DNA from: Lentibacillus populi | GTDB lineage: Bacteria; Bacillota; Bacilli; Bacillales; Amphibacillaceae | Direction: 5' to 3' | Assembly (NCBI GenBank): GCA_014642895.1 | Contig: BMJD01000001.1 | Location: forward strand, 62,001-126,000 | Length of the DNA: 64,000 bases | Part shown: positions 17,152 through 25,666 of the stretch, piece after piece | How positions within the stretch are numbered: the first letter of the stretch is position 1 | Layout of the letters: every line of letters begins with the position of its first letter | The notes under the pieces: generated by a model | Seen by the model: only the letters and a program-made list of their open reading frames with translations | Database searches by the model: none | Told to the model about the DNA's origin: nothing | Position numbers and translations under genes: made by a program

Positions 17152-17304
17152 TTGGCTGATCATAATAAACTTCATGAAGACAAAAAAGGGATTGCAACAG
17201 TACAAAATCAGTTAATGGAAAGCTATCAAAGCGGTGTCATTGAAGATAAGGAAAACTTGTCAAACAATCGGAGCATCCACACGTTCAATAACCAAAAGAA
17301 ATAG
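17152..17304 (+). CDS. Small hydrophilic protein of 50 aa, possibly a spore protein
   Basis: I do not recognise a characterised family. The TTG start at 17152 follows a near-perfect ribosome site (GGAGGTGA at 17139-17146). The protein begins with M then ADHNKLHEDKKGIATVQNQ and is very polar, rich in N, K, D, E and Q, with no cysteine, signal or membrane segment. The composition and the CATACTA element upstream resemble minor small acid-soluble spore proteins. It is monocistronic between the stress protein and the SDR gene. A coding call is supported by the strong start signal and the spacing; function is a guess. Confidence 0.65.
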   Translation: MADHNKLHEDKKGIATVQNQLMESYQSGVIEDKENLSNNRSIHTFNNQKK

Positions 17305-17469
17305 TATTCATCAATCCATCCCGGGCAGCTGGGGGTGGATTCGTTACATATAAATTGGAACAATATGCTGGTTTCGTCTTTTCACTTTGCTTCTTTTAGC
17401 TATTATATTATGTTATAATTCCATTCATGATAAGGGTTCACTTCTTTTAAGCAAAAGGAGGTAATTAAT

Positions 17470-18228
17470 TTGGGGCACGCTCTTATAACGGCAGGAACAT
17501 CTGGACTGGGAAGAATGGTTACGGAAGCATTTCTCTCGGCAGGACACCATGTTACCACAACATATCGCAGTAATTATGATAAAGCAATGAAGGTAAAGCA
17601 GGAACTGGCAGCTTATCATGATGCATTACATATTGTTCAAGCCGATGTCACAAATAAAAGTGATATTGAAACCCTGGTGGAAGCTGCAAGAGAAAACCAT
17701 GGTGGGATCGACTACTTAATCAATAATGCCGGTCCGTTTATATTCGAACGAAAAAAATTAGTTGATTATACGGAAGCTGAATGGCATGAAATGATTCATG
17801 GAAACCTGGACGCGATTTTTTATTTGTTAAAATTAACGATTCCCTTTATGCGTGAGCAAAAATTTGGCCGAATTATCAATTATGGATTCCAGGGTGCAAA
17901 TAGTGCATCAGGCTGGTTGTATCGTTCTGCTTTTGCCGCGGCAAAAAGCGGGCTTGTCTCATTGACGAAAACGGTTGCCTTTGAAGAGGCGGAGTATCAT
18001 ATCACATCCAATATGGTGTGTCCAGGCAATATTGTCGGAGAAATGAAGGAATCAACTATTATGGAAAGTCGTAAAAAATATGATGATACGACACCAATTG
18101 GAAGATCCGGGACAGGGGAAGATATTGCAAGGACCATTTTATTTTTATGTGATCAAGATTCTGACATGATTACCGGGTCTGTTTTTGAAATCACAGGAGG
18201 TCTTGATGTCATCCACCGGTATCGTTAA
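17470..18228 (+). CDS. Short-chain dehydrogenase/reductase-like protein without the catalytic Tyr (YtkK-like)
   Basis: Rossmann-fold SDR of 252 residues. The nucleotide motif is TAGTSGLGR (residues 7-15, in place of TGxxxGIG), with NNAG at about 88-91. The usual YxxxK pair is F-A-A-A-K (in RSAFAAAKSGL), so the catalytic tyrosine is phenylalanine while the lysine is kept. A conventional reductase reaction is therefore doubtful. The sequence resembles B. subtilis YtkK, which lies in the same region. The TTG start follows AAAGGAGG. It is probably transcribed alone, upstream of ald. Confidence 0.85.
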   Translation: MGHALITAGTSGLGRMVTEAFLSAGHHVTTTYRSNYDKAMKVKQELAAYHDALHIVQADVTNKSDIETLVEAARENHGGIDYLINNAGPFIFERKKLVDYTEAEWHEMIHGNLDAIFYLLKLTIPFMREQKFGRIINYGFQGANSASGWLYRSAFAAAKSGLVSLTKTVAFEEAEYHITSNMVCPGNIVGEMKESTIMESRKKYDDTTPIGRSGTGEDIARTILFLCDQDSDMITGSVFEITGGLDVIHRYR

Positions 18229-18328
18229 AATGATGCAATATCCGAAAGACTTTGATACAATGGAAGTGCTTTCATGTTAGTTGTAAAACAGATAGGAAAT
18301 ATTACTATTTTTAGGGGAGGCTTTTACA

Positions 18329-19450
18329 ATGAAAATAGGGGTACCAAAGGAAATTAAAAACAATGAAAACCGGGTTGCCATGACACCAGCTGGCGTTGTC
18401 ACATTAAAAAATGCTGGCCATGAGGTATATGTGGAAACGGGAGCAGGGTCAGGCTCCAGCTTTACCGATGAACAATATGCGGCTGCAGGTGCTATTATTA
18501 CGCCAACAGCAAAAGAGGCTTGGGCACAGGAAATGGTCATGAAAGTAAAAGAACCGCTTCCTGAGGAATATGAATATTTTTATGAAGGACTTATTTTGTT
18601 TACATATTTACATTTAGCAAATGAACCAGCGTTGACAAAAGCAATGATTGATAAAAAGATCGTTGGAATCGCTTATGAGACCGTGCAATTGCCAAACCGG
18701 TCGCTACCATTGCTAACACCGATGAGTGAAGTTGCCGGCCGAATGGCAGCGCAAATTGGTGCGCAATTTTTGGAAAAATCCAAGGGTGGCAAAGGTATTT
18801 TACTTGCAGGGATTCCCGGGGTAAAGCGCGGAAAGGTAACGGTGATCGGTGGTGGTGCGGTTGGAACAAATGCAGCTAAAATAGCAATTGGTCTTGGCGC
18901 GGATGTTACGATTATTGATTTGAATCCGGAGCGTTTGCGGGAGCTTGATGATTTATTTGGTTCGTCCGTTAATACGGTGATGTCCAATCCGATGAATATT
19001 AGTGAAGCGGTTGCCGAATCGGATCTCGTTATTGGGGCTGTCTTGATTCCTGGCGCAAAAGCACCAAAGTTAGTGACAGAAGATATGGTACAGGCGATGC
19101 CAAACGGATCCGTTATCGTTGACGTTGCCATTGATCAGGGCGGGATTTTCGAAACAAGTGACCATGTAACAACGCACGATAACCCAACATATACGAAGCA
19201 TGGTGTTCTACATTATGCGGTAGCAAATATGCCTGGAGCTGTTCCGCGCACATCAACAATTGGCCTGACAAATGTCACTGTTCCTTATGCATTACAGTTA
19301 GCTAATAAAGGCTACAGGCAGGCGTGTCTGGGTAATCAGGCATTGCGCAAAGGAATTAATACGTTAGACGGGTACGTGACATATCAGGCGGTTGCAGAAT
19401 CGCATGGCCTGCATTATGATTCTGTCGATGCATTATTGGAAAAGGAATAA
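18329..19450 (+). CDS. ald: Alanine dehydrogenase
   Basis: NAD-dependent oxidative deamination of L-alanine to pyruvate and ammonia, used for growth on alanine and needed for normal sporulation in B. subtilis. The 373 residues include the pyruvate-binding Lys74 (MKVKEP) and catalytic His95 (YLHLANE), the NAD motif [10 protein letters not shown] (about residues 172-181) and [22 protein letters not shown] lies upstream of the ATG. A strong terminator follows, then a family A repeat. Confidence 0.97.
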   Translation: MKIGVPKEIKNNENRVAMTPAGVVTLKNAGHEVYVETGAGSGSSFTDEQYAAAGAIITPTAKEAWAQEMVMKVKEPLPEEYEYFYEGLILFTYLHLANEPALTKAMIDKKIVGIAYETVQLPNRSLPLLTPMSEVAGRMAAQIGAQFLEKSKGGKGILLAGIPGVKRGKVTVIGGGAVGTNAAKIAIGLGADVTIIDLNPERLRELDDLFGSSVNTVMSNPMNISEAVAESDLVIGAVLIPGAKAPKLVTEDMVQAMPNGSVIVDVAIDQGGIFETSDHVTTHDNPTYTKHGVLHYAVANMPGAVPRTSTIGLTNVTVPYALQLANKGYRQACLGNQALRKGINTLDGYVTYQAVAESHGLHYDSVDALLEKE

Positions 19451-19530
19451 CGAATATTACGAAATGTAATTCCAGCATGAGGGAATTATGTGTACAGAAA
19501 AATAAGCTTGGCTTGAGATGATAACTGTTG

Positions 19531-19567
19531 CAGCAAATTTTGCATTGTGGAAAATTTGCTGTTTTTT
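19531..19567 (+). terminator. ald terminator
   Basis: CAGCAAATTTT pairs with AAAATTTGCTG and is followed by TTTTTT. Confidence 0.92.
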
Positions 19568-19780
19568 AATATGTCTAGGAAATTATAAAATTTTTATGCT
19601 GTGAATAACTGTGCGGCCGAATCGGCCACGTCCAGCTCCAGCGCCCAGCGGCTAGTATGCTTCCTTCACCTTCGTACGATAAGTCAACATCGACTCCCTT
19701 TGGTCGTCGTGTTTCCTTTATCTCCTACGGCTCAGTCCAGCATATACGCCGCTAATCGGGCGCTTGCGCCTTTGTTCTTG
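19568..19780 (+). repeat. Family A repeat, copy 4 (medium form, sister of copy 5)
   Basis: It has the 5' segment AAAATTTTTATGCTGTGAAT with GCGGCCGAATCGGCC, found elsewhere only in copy 5, then the common blocks CCAGCTCCAGCGCCCAGCGG, CGTACGATAAGTCAACATCG, GTTTCCTTTATCTCCTACGG and GGGCGCTTGCGCCTTTGTTC. The large nested hairpins are missing. Copy 5 at 22.6 kb is a close match in inverted orientation. The 120 bp after it (19781-19929) hold degenerate GCTGAA-containing sequence with no gene. Confidence 0.88.
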
Positions 19781-19929
19781 GGTTTTTGGAGGAATGCTGA
19801 AGTTTTGGGAAATGTGCTGAAGTTTGGCCGAAGTTAATGAACTGGGACTGAAAAATGATGAAGATTCTTGGAAAGTGCTGAACCAAGCCAGAAATTCGCT
19901 GAACCCCTTGAGCAAAACCTGCCACGACA

Positions 19930-19969
19930 TAAAAAAGAGGCGAATCCATCTCAGGATACAACCTCTTTT
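19930..19969 (-). terminator. Terminator of the M24 peptidase gene
   Basis: On the minus strand AAGAGG pairs with CCTCTT around a 21-nt loop and is followed by TTTT. It lies 3 bp past the stop codon. Confidence 0.65.
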
Positions 19970-19972
19970 CAA

Positions 19973-21070
19973 TTACTCTATTATTTGCAGTTCCTTAGGT
20001 GACTTGGTTAACTGTTCCGGTCCCTTAGCTGTCATGAAGATCATATCCTCAATTCGTACGCCCCCAGTATTTGGAACATAAATTCCCGGTTCAATTGTGA
20101 AACACATACCCTCTTTTAGAGCCAACTCGTTTTTACTATGCATCGATGGGTATTCATGGGTTTCGATCCCTAATCCGTGTCCAATTCGATGGGTAAAATA
20201 TGCCCCATAACCGGCTTGTTCAATATGTTCACGTGCAGTTAAATCAATTTTTCCGACGGGTGTTCCTATACGAGATGCTTCGATTGCTTTTTGTTCAGCC
20301 TGAAGTACCGTATTGTAGATGGTTTTCTGTTCATCCGTGATCGATTTATATGCAACGGTTCTGGTAATATCAGAACAGTACCCTTCAAAAATAACACCAA
20401 GGTCAAACAAAACCAGATCGCCTTTTTCGATCGTTTTCATTCCAGGATTGCCATGTGGGGAAGCGGTTTGTGCGCCGGACAACGCCATTGTGGAGAAGGA
20501 CATCCCTTGAATGCCCTGCTTTTTCAGTTCGTATTCAATTTTGGCGATAATGGCTAATTCACTAACACCTTCCTGGATAGCATTAATCCCTGTTTCAATA
20601 CCAAAATCTGCAAGCTGTGCTGCCTGTTTCAATAACGTGTATTCTTTTTTGCTCTTGATCACACGTGAATCGGCCAGAATTTCCTTTGCATCAACCAGAC
20701 TTGTCTGCGGCAGGATCCGTTGCAATTCTTGAAATCGCTCCAGGGTAATCTGATCATATTCAATTCCGATTGATTGTGGAGCGTTTCCGGCATCGTCAAT
20801 GAAATTTCGCAATAGCTCCCATGGATTCTCATCATCGTTGTATCCTAAAATTTCAAACTCCCATCCTGCCCGTTTGGCGTCCGGTTTTTCCATTGCCGGC
20901 ACAATTAACAAAGGGTCATGAAAGCTGCTTACATAAACACCAATGACCCGTTCGTGAGGATCCGTATAATAGTTACTTAGGTAATAAAAATTGGCAGCAG
21001 ATGTGACAAACATCCCGTCTAAATCCTGATCTTTCATTTTTGCTAAAAGTGTCTCGATTCGATTAGTCAT
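19973..21070 (-). CDS. M24-family aminopeptidase (Xaa-Pro peptidase type)
   Basis: Metallopeptidase that removes N-terminal residues next to proline or cleaves Xaa-Pro dipeptides. The 365 residues have an N-terminal creatinase-like domain (1-125) and a C-terminal pita-bread domain. All five metal ligands are seen: Asp pair in FDLGVIFEGYCSDITRT, His in RIGHGLGIETHE, and Glu in FTIEPGIY and VRIEDM. B. subtilis has related YqhT and YkvY; the exact orthologue is not certain. GAGGTGA precedes the ATG. It is divergent from the PspA cassette, with a family C repeat between. Confidence 0.92.
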   Translation of the reverse strand: MTNRIETLLAKMKDQDLDGMFVTSAANFYYLSNYYTDPHERVIGVYVSSFHDPLLIVPAMEKPDAKRAGWEFEILGYNDDENPWELLRNFIDDAGNAPQSIGIEYDQITLERFQELQRILPQTSLVDAKEILADSRVIKSKKEYTLLKQAAQLADFGIETGINAIQEGVSELAIIAKIEYELKKQGIQGMSFSTMALSGAQTASPHGNPGMKTIEKGDLVLFDLGVIFEGYCSDITRTVAYKSITDEQKTIYNTVLQAEQKAIEASRIGTPVGKIDLTAREHIEQAGYGAYFTHRIGHGLGIETHEYPSMHSKNELALKEGMCFTIEPGIYVPNTGGVRIEDMIFMTAKGPEQLTKSPKELQIIE

Positions 21071-21101
21071 GATTTCACCTCAAATACGTAATATATAAAT
21101 A

Positions 21102-21225
21102 GTGTTCAAAAGGAGGATAACAAGAACAGCTTCGTTAGACGATGAGTGAACGGTGTCAGTTGGAGATTACGATTGCTATCGTCAACAAAAGGGATGTTCT
21201 TATTTGCTGGACTTTTTGAACTTCC
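21102..21225 (+). repeat. Family C inverted-end repeat, copy 2
   Basis: It begins GTGTTCAAAAGGAGGATAAC and ends GGACTTTTTGAACTT, giving imperfect inverted ends. Left and right ends match the corresponding ends of copies 1 and 3. It lies in the divergent promoter space between the M24 peptidase and DUF4178 genes. No clear target duplication is seen. Confidence 0.65.
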
Positions 21226-21358
21226 ATTATAATGTAAGTATACCAAAATTCATTTTGATTCATAAATGTTTAGGATTTTGATAAAAAAATTGAAACCTAT
21301 GCAATCCTGGTTCGTAATACCTAACAAACAGGATTCTTTAGAGATAAGAGGTGAGATG

Positions 21359-21871
21359 ATGGGGCTATTTGGTAATCTGTTTTCAAAAACGCAACAAGCT
21401 AAAACGGCACCAAAAGAACGAACACCGTTAACCATTAAAGTTGGCGATATTGTGACCTTTGATTTGAGGGATTATGAAGTAGTTGGCAAAATTACGTATC
21501 GTGACGGCGGTTATGAATGGTTTGGTTATCAATTGGTGGAAGGCCATGATACAATATGGTTATCTGCAGAAATGGATGAAGAATTGGAGTTAGGTATTTA
21601 CAAAAAGATCAAGCTGCCGGTTACGAAGCCATATCCAAATGAATTAACGTATGAAAACAAGCGATACTACTTGGAAGAACGTGGCACAGCAATGGTTACC
21701 GGTGAAGGTCGGAGTGCCAATCTTCAAGGAATCGAAACGGATTATGCAGATTACAGTGATGAGGATGAAAAACACTTTTTAAGTCTTGAATCCTGGGGAA
21801 CAGAAATTGAAGCAAGCTATGGTTACCCAATCGAAGCATATGAATTAAAAATTTTAGCAGGATCAAAATAG
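21359..21871 (+). CDS. DUF4178 protein, first gene of the PspA cassette
   Basis: A 170-residue protein of the DUF4178 type; function unknown, with no signal peptide or membrane segment. The N-terminus GLFGNLFSK may be amphipathic. The body holds VGDIVTFDLRDYEVVGKI, YEWFGYQLVE and the family-like ending of beta-strand repeats. It lies 13 bp before pspA, so the two are cotranscribed. DUF4178 genes commonly accompany PspA, DUF350 and polyamine synthase-like genes in bacteria, which suggests envelope stress. Of two adjacent ATGs the second (21359) is better placed after GAGGTG. Confidence 0.8.
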   Translation: MGLFGNLFSKTQQAKTAPKERTPLTIKVGDIVTFDLRDYEVVGKITYRDGGYEWFGYQLVEGHDTIWLSAEMDEELELGIYKKIKLPVTKPYPNELTYENKRYYLEERGTAMVTGEGRSANLQGIETDYADYSDEDEKHFLSLESWGTEIEASYGYPIEAYELKILAGSK

Positions 21872-21884
21872 AGGAGGAGTAAAA

Positions 21885-22553
21885 ATGTTTAAATTTTTTA
21901 AACGTGTATCAACCGTAGTAAGTTCAGAGTTAAATGCGTTACTTGACAAGGCAGAAGACCCGGTGAAAATGCTGGACCAATTCATGCGGGATATGGCAGA
22001 AGATATCCGTGAAGTGGAGGCAGCAGTAGCAAAACAAATTGCCAATGAAAAAATGCTGAAGCGGAAAGCCGATGATGCACAAGCACTTGTTGAAAAACGC
22101 CAAAAGCAAGCGGAACAAGCAATTGAAGCAGGTAATGATGATCTCGCCCGCCGTGCATTACAGGATAAAAATGAACATGAAAGCCAAGCGCAAACTTTAA
22201 AAGAATCTTGGGAACGTGCGAAAAGTGATGCGGAAATTTCCCGGAATAAGCTGGATGAGATGAAAAAAGAGTACCAGGAAATGAAACTGAAAAAGGATTC
22301 CCTGCAAGCACGGGCAGAATCAGCCAAAACACGGACAAAAATGAACCGTACCATGTCTTCCATTGGCGGTGATGAGTCAAGACAAGGCTTTGAGCGAATG
22401 GAAGAAAAGGTACTCCAGTTTGAAGCAGAGGCTGAAACAAGTGAGGACTTATCACGTGCCAGCCGTACATTGGACGACGAATTTGAAGAATTGGAAAACA
22501 ATAATGTTGATGATGAATTAGCTACGCTTAAAAAGAAAATGGGTAAAGCGTAA
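21885..22553 (+). CDS. pspA: PspA/IM30-family membrane stress protein
   Basis: ESCRT-III-related peripheral membrane protein that coats and stabilises damaged membranes. In 222 residues the start is MFKFFKRVSTVVSSELNALL, the amphipathic helix that binds lipid, followed by LDKAEDPVKMLDQFMRDM, a signature of the family, then long coiled-coil helices rich in A, K, E and Q. Length is typical. AGGAGGAG gives strong initiation. B. subtilis has two homologues (LiaH, YdjF) in other contexts; here the partners are DUF4178, DUF4247, DUF350 and an aminopropyltransferase-like protein. Confidence 0.93.
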   Translation: MFKFFKRVSTVVSSELNALLDKAEDPVKMLDQFMRDMAEDIREVEAAVAKQIANEKMLKRKADDAQALVEKRQKQAEQAIEAGNDDLARRALQDKNEHESQAQTLKESWERAKSDAEISRNKLDEMKKEYQEMKLKKDSLQARAESAKTRTKMNRTMSSIGGDESRQGFERMEEKVLQFEAEAETSEDLSRASRTLDDEFEELENNNVDDELATLKKKMGKA

Positions 22554-22564
22554 TTTGACGTAAT

Positions 22565-22782
22565 AGAACAAAAGCGTAAGCGCCCGGTTAGCGGCGTATG
22601 GACTGGACTGAGCCGTAGGAGATAAAGGAAACACGGTGAGCTGGAAGCGAACCGATGTTGACTTATCGTACGGAGGTGAAGGAAGTCCATTAGCCACTGG
22701 GCGCTGGAGCTGGACGTGGCCGATTCGGCCGCCCAGTTATTCACAGCATAAAAATTTTAAAAATTCCTAGACACAGAACAAA
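22565..22782 (-). repeat. Family A repeat, copy 5 (inverted sister of copy 4), with direct repeats
   Basis: Inverted relative to copy 4 and sharing its special end (GGCCGATTCGGCCGCCCAG and TTCACAGCATAAAAATTTT). It is flanked by AGAACAAA at 22565-22572 and again at 22775-22782, which looks like a target duplication or a site repeat. It sits inside the PspA cassette, between pspA and the DUF4247 gene. A hairpin just after it (AGGGACAGG with CCTGTCCCT, 22789-22817) could attenuate read-through. Confidence 0.88.
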
Positions 22783-22844
22783 CAGGGACAGGGATATCTG
22801 AATAATGGCCTGTCCCTCATTCTTGAGATGAAGGGGGAATCTGT

Positions 22845-23516
22845 TTGCGAAAGAAGTTGAGTGTTTTTGTTGGATTATTATTGATTATGCTAATAGCCAC
22901 TTCTTGCTCATCCCCTTTCCAAGAGTTTTCTAACCGAGGCATGTCGGAGGAAGAAGTAACGATAACAACTGATGATATTCCAGAAGAGCCGGATAAACAA
23001 GAACTTATATCTAAAATTAAAGGAAATACAAGTGAACAAATAGATGATGTGATTGAGGCAAACTTTTCGTTAATGGATGTTGTTTCCGGGGAAGGGAATC
23101 AGCATGCAGAAATTTACGCAACGAAACGTTTTGCATTATCGGAACTTGCAAATGTCCTTACTGACGCGATAGAGCCGGAAAAGGCTAGTGAGGTAAAGGA
23201 TAATCAGCAGATTTTTATTTATCCGGATCACTTTGTTACTTTAAAGGAAAGTGAAGAGGATGACAATGTTTTACTGATTGAAGTTGCGGAGGATGAATTT
23301 GTCCGGAGAAATTATTCACCAAGCTTTTTAGGTACATATTTTACATTTAGGCTACTAGATAGTTTGTTTGGTAATAATTGGAGTAATAGAAGGGCAGAAA
23401 CGTGTCGAGCGGGTGACTGTTACGGAGGATATACCGGGAAAGGCTATTATCCGGACGGAAAACCAAAACGGGGAAATAAAACATTTAGAGGCGGCGGACC
23501 TGGAGCAGGAAAATAA
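22845..23516 (+). CDS. DUF4247 lipoprotein-like protein of the PspA cassette
   Basis: Secreted, probably lipid-anchored protein of 223 residues. It starts at a TTG after AAGGGGG, with a positively charged N-terminus, a hydrophobic stretch (about residues 6-18) and a cysteine at 21 (LIATSCSSPF) that fits a loose lipobox. The C-terminus is glycine-rich with two further cysteines (CRAGDCYGGYTGKGYYPDG). The DUF4247 assignment is from memory of the fold and context. It lies 14 bp before the DUF350 gene, with which it must be cotranscribed. Function unknown, probably envelope. Confidence 0.78.
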   Translation: MRKKLSVFVGLLLIMLIATSCSSPFQEFSNRGMSEEEVTITTDDIPEEPDKQELISKIKGNTSEQIDDVIEANFSLMDVVSGEGNQHAEIYATKRFALSELANVLTDAIEPEKASEVKDNQQIFIYPDHFVTLKESEEDDNVLLIEVAEDEFVRRNYSPSFLGTYFTFRLLDSLFGNNWSNRRAETCRAGDCYGGYTGKGYYPDGKPKRGNKTFRGGGPGAGK

Positions 23517-23530
23517 AAGGAGTTGGTGGA

Positions 23531-23926
23531 ATGGGACCATTTATTGCGACATTTATTTATTTTGTAATCTCAGTTGTTATTGTGTTAATTGGTTTAGTGA
23601 TTTTTGAAATCTTAACGAGAAAATATAAAGATATGGATGAAGTACTTAAAGGAAATCAGGCAGTAGCATTATCAATTGCCGGCAAAATCATTGGTATTTG
23701 TATCATTTTAGCATTCGCGATTTATCATAGCACCGCGATTTATGAAACACTTATTTGGGGTGCATACGGTATTCTCCTGCAAATGATTGCTTATTTGTTG
23801 TATGATTTGTTTACGAGGAAATTCTCGGTTGAGGAGCAATTGCTGAAAAATAATGTTGCGGTCGGGATTATTTCCATGAGTGTTTCTATCGGACTGGGCT
23901 TTGTTATCGGGGCATCAATTACATAA
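23531..23926 (+). CDS. DUF350 integral membrane protein of the PspA cassette
   Basis: A 131-residue protein with four predicted membrane helices arranged as two repeats (about 5-27, 43-66, 70-92 and 108-130). This matches the DUF350 (YjfL-like) family of unknown function. In E. coli YjfL is encoded next to the PspA paralogue YjfJ and an ATP-grasp glutathionylspermidine-synthase-like protein, a similar association to the one here. AGGAG precedes the ATG. Confidence 0.85.
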   Translation: MGPFIATFIYFVISVVIVLIGLVIFEILTRKYKDMDEVLKGNQAVALSIAGKIIGICIILAFAIYHSTAIYETLIWGAYGILLQMIAYLLYDLFTRKFSVEEQLLKNNVAVGIISMSVSIGLGFVIGASIT

Positions 23927-24045
23927 TAATGAAACTTCATAGGTGGAGGTATTATTACCAAGATGCTAGATAAAATATAGAGATAAAATTGCGGTCTGCC
24001 ATGTGCATGACCGCATCGTTATTTATAAAGTGTGGAGTGGAACAG

Positions 24046-25596
24046 ATGAATGAACAAGCCATCAGGAAAAGCAAGCTAATTTATTGGTCGTCGGGGATCG
24101 TATCGATTTGCGGGATCATTTTTGAAGTATTGTTCGGGGCATTAGGTTCTTACATATTAGGTGACGGGGTAAAACAATACACATTAACGATCTCGTTGTT
24201 CTTAACCGGAATGGGAATTGGAGCAAGCTTAAGTGAACGGGTAATGAAAAATTTAATTATTACCTTTATTTGGATTGAGTTTGGGGTAGCGATCATTGGC
24301 GGTTTCTCAAGCTTTACTATGTTTGGGATCACAGCTTTTGCCCCAGACGGAACAGATGCCTTTTATTTGTATTTGATTACGTTTTTAGTTGGTGCTTTGA
24401 CAGGTGTTGAATTGCCAATTCTTATCCGGAAGGCAAATGAGATTGGAGTAACATTAAATAAAAGTACTGCACGTGTGCTATTTTCCGACTATGCTGGCGG
24501 ACTTGTCGGCGGATTATTATTCGTATTTCTCTTACGTCCACAATTTGGCATGGTCAAATCAGCATTTTTAGTCGGTTGTGTAAATCTGATTGTAGCCTTA
24601 ATTGTTTTATGGCTGTTCAGGAAAGAAATCCGGTCCTTTTTACTGCATGCGATAGTTGGGGGAGCAATTGGTATTTTATTGATCGCCGGTTTGTTTTTCG
24701 GGGAAGAAATGGCATTTACATTTGAGCAAAAGCTTTACCAGGATCCGATCATTCATATGGAAGAAAGCAACTATCAAAAAATTATTCTAACCCATGATCA
24801 GGGAGACACAAGGTTGTATTTGGATGGCTCCTTGCAATTCAGTTCAGCTGATGAGTATCGTTACCACGAAGTGCTGATTCACCCTGCAATGGGCTTTGCC
24901 AAATCGCACGAAAATATTTTAATTTTGGGTGGCGGGGACGGAATTGCTGCCAAGGAAATTTTAAAATATAAGGATGTAGGGAAAATTACCCTGGTTGACC
25001 TTGATCCGGCGGTAATTGAACTGGCAAAAACAAATCGGCAATTGCTGAAGCTGAATGAAGGATCATTATCAAATGACAAAGTGGAGGTTATCAATCGGGA
25101 TGCATTCCAATTTTTAGAGGGTTCAGATGCATGGTATGATGTTATCATTGTTGATCTGCCTGATCCGAATAATGAAAGTTTAAATAAACTATATACGGAA
25201 GAATTCTATTCACTTATACGGAACCATTTAAAACCGGACGGGACAGCTATGATTCAATCCACAAGTCCGGTATTTGCAACCGAAGTATACTGGACCATAT
25301 CAAAGACAGTAGAATCAACTGGTTTACATGTCAAAAACTTGCATGTTGATGTACCAAGCTTTGGCAATTGGGGCTTCGTGATGGCTAGCAGAAAGGAAAT
25401 TCATTTGGATAAGATTGAGATCCCCGTTTCAACCCGGTTTTTAACAACGGATATGCTGTTAAGCTTGACTGATTTTGGCAAGGATGAAGATAATGAAATT
25501 ATAAATGCCGATGGGAACATGGTTGAATTACAGCCAAATACGTTAATCGATCCAAATCTTATCCAAATATATGAAAATGCATGGAAAAACTACTAA
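24046..25596 (+). CDS. Membrane-anchored spermidine synthase-like aminopropyltransferase
   Basis: A 516-residue two-part protein. The N-terminal half has several hydrophobic helices (about residues 12-205) and the C-terminal half (about 225-500) is a spermidine synthase fold with the nucleotide motif LGGGDGIAAKEI (GGGDG at 295-299) and a DLPDPN acidic loop. Such proteins may transfer aminopropyl groups or modify a membrane substrate; the product is unknown, and the speD gene that would supply decarboxylated SAM is not at its usual site near gapB. The start at 24046 follows GGAGTGG. A hairpin at about 23992-24015 (GCGGTC with GACCGC) lies in the gap before it. Confidence 0.85.
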   Translation: MNEQAIRKSKLIYWSSGIVSICGIIFEVLFGALGSYILGDGVKQYTLTISLFLTGMGIGASLSERVMKNLIITFIWIEFGVAIIGGFSSFTMFGITAFAPDGTDAFYLYLITFLVGALTGVELPILIRKANEIGVTLNKSTARVLFSDYAGGLVGGLLFVFLLRPQFGMVKSAFLVGCVNLIVALIVLWLFRKEIRSFLLHAIVGGAIGILLIAGLFFGEEMAFTFEQKLYQDPIIHMEESNYQKIILTHDQGDTRLYLDGSLQFSSADEYRYHEVLIHPAMGFAKSHENILILGGGDGIAAKEILKYKDVGKITLVDLDPAVIELAKTNRQLLKLNEGSLSNDKVEVINRDAFQFLEGSDAWYDVIIVDLPDPNNESLNKLYTEEFYSLIRNHLKPDGTAMIQSTSPVFATEVYWTISKTVESTGLHVKNLHVDVPSFGNWGFVMASRKEIHLDKIEIPVSTRFLTTDMLLSLTDFGKDEDNEIINADGNMVELQPNTLIDPNLIQIYENAWKNY

Positions 25597-25666
25597 ACGG
25601 GTAGAGGATATAGGTAAGTTTTATCGAATCTAATAGTGTAGAAGAATTTTGAAAGGGGCGAGAAGG

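Noticed and set aside
17322-17352. Hairpin AATCCATCCC/GGGTGGATT after the 50-aa gene
   Set aside because: Imperfect stem and no T-run on either strand, so not listed as a terminator.
21863-22744. 293-aa minus-strand reading frame across pspA and the following repeat
   Set aside because: Antisense of pspA joined to family A sequence. Its N-terminal peptide (AAESATSSSSAQ) recurs in the frame at 19601 only because both lie in sister repeat copies, not because of a protein family.
23964-23981. Five-codon open frame (MLDKI) after a GGTGGAGGT site before the aminopropyltransferase-like gene
   Set aside because: The ribosome-like site is 12 nt away from the ATG and there is no independent support; could be a leader peptide but too little evidence.
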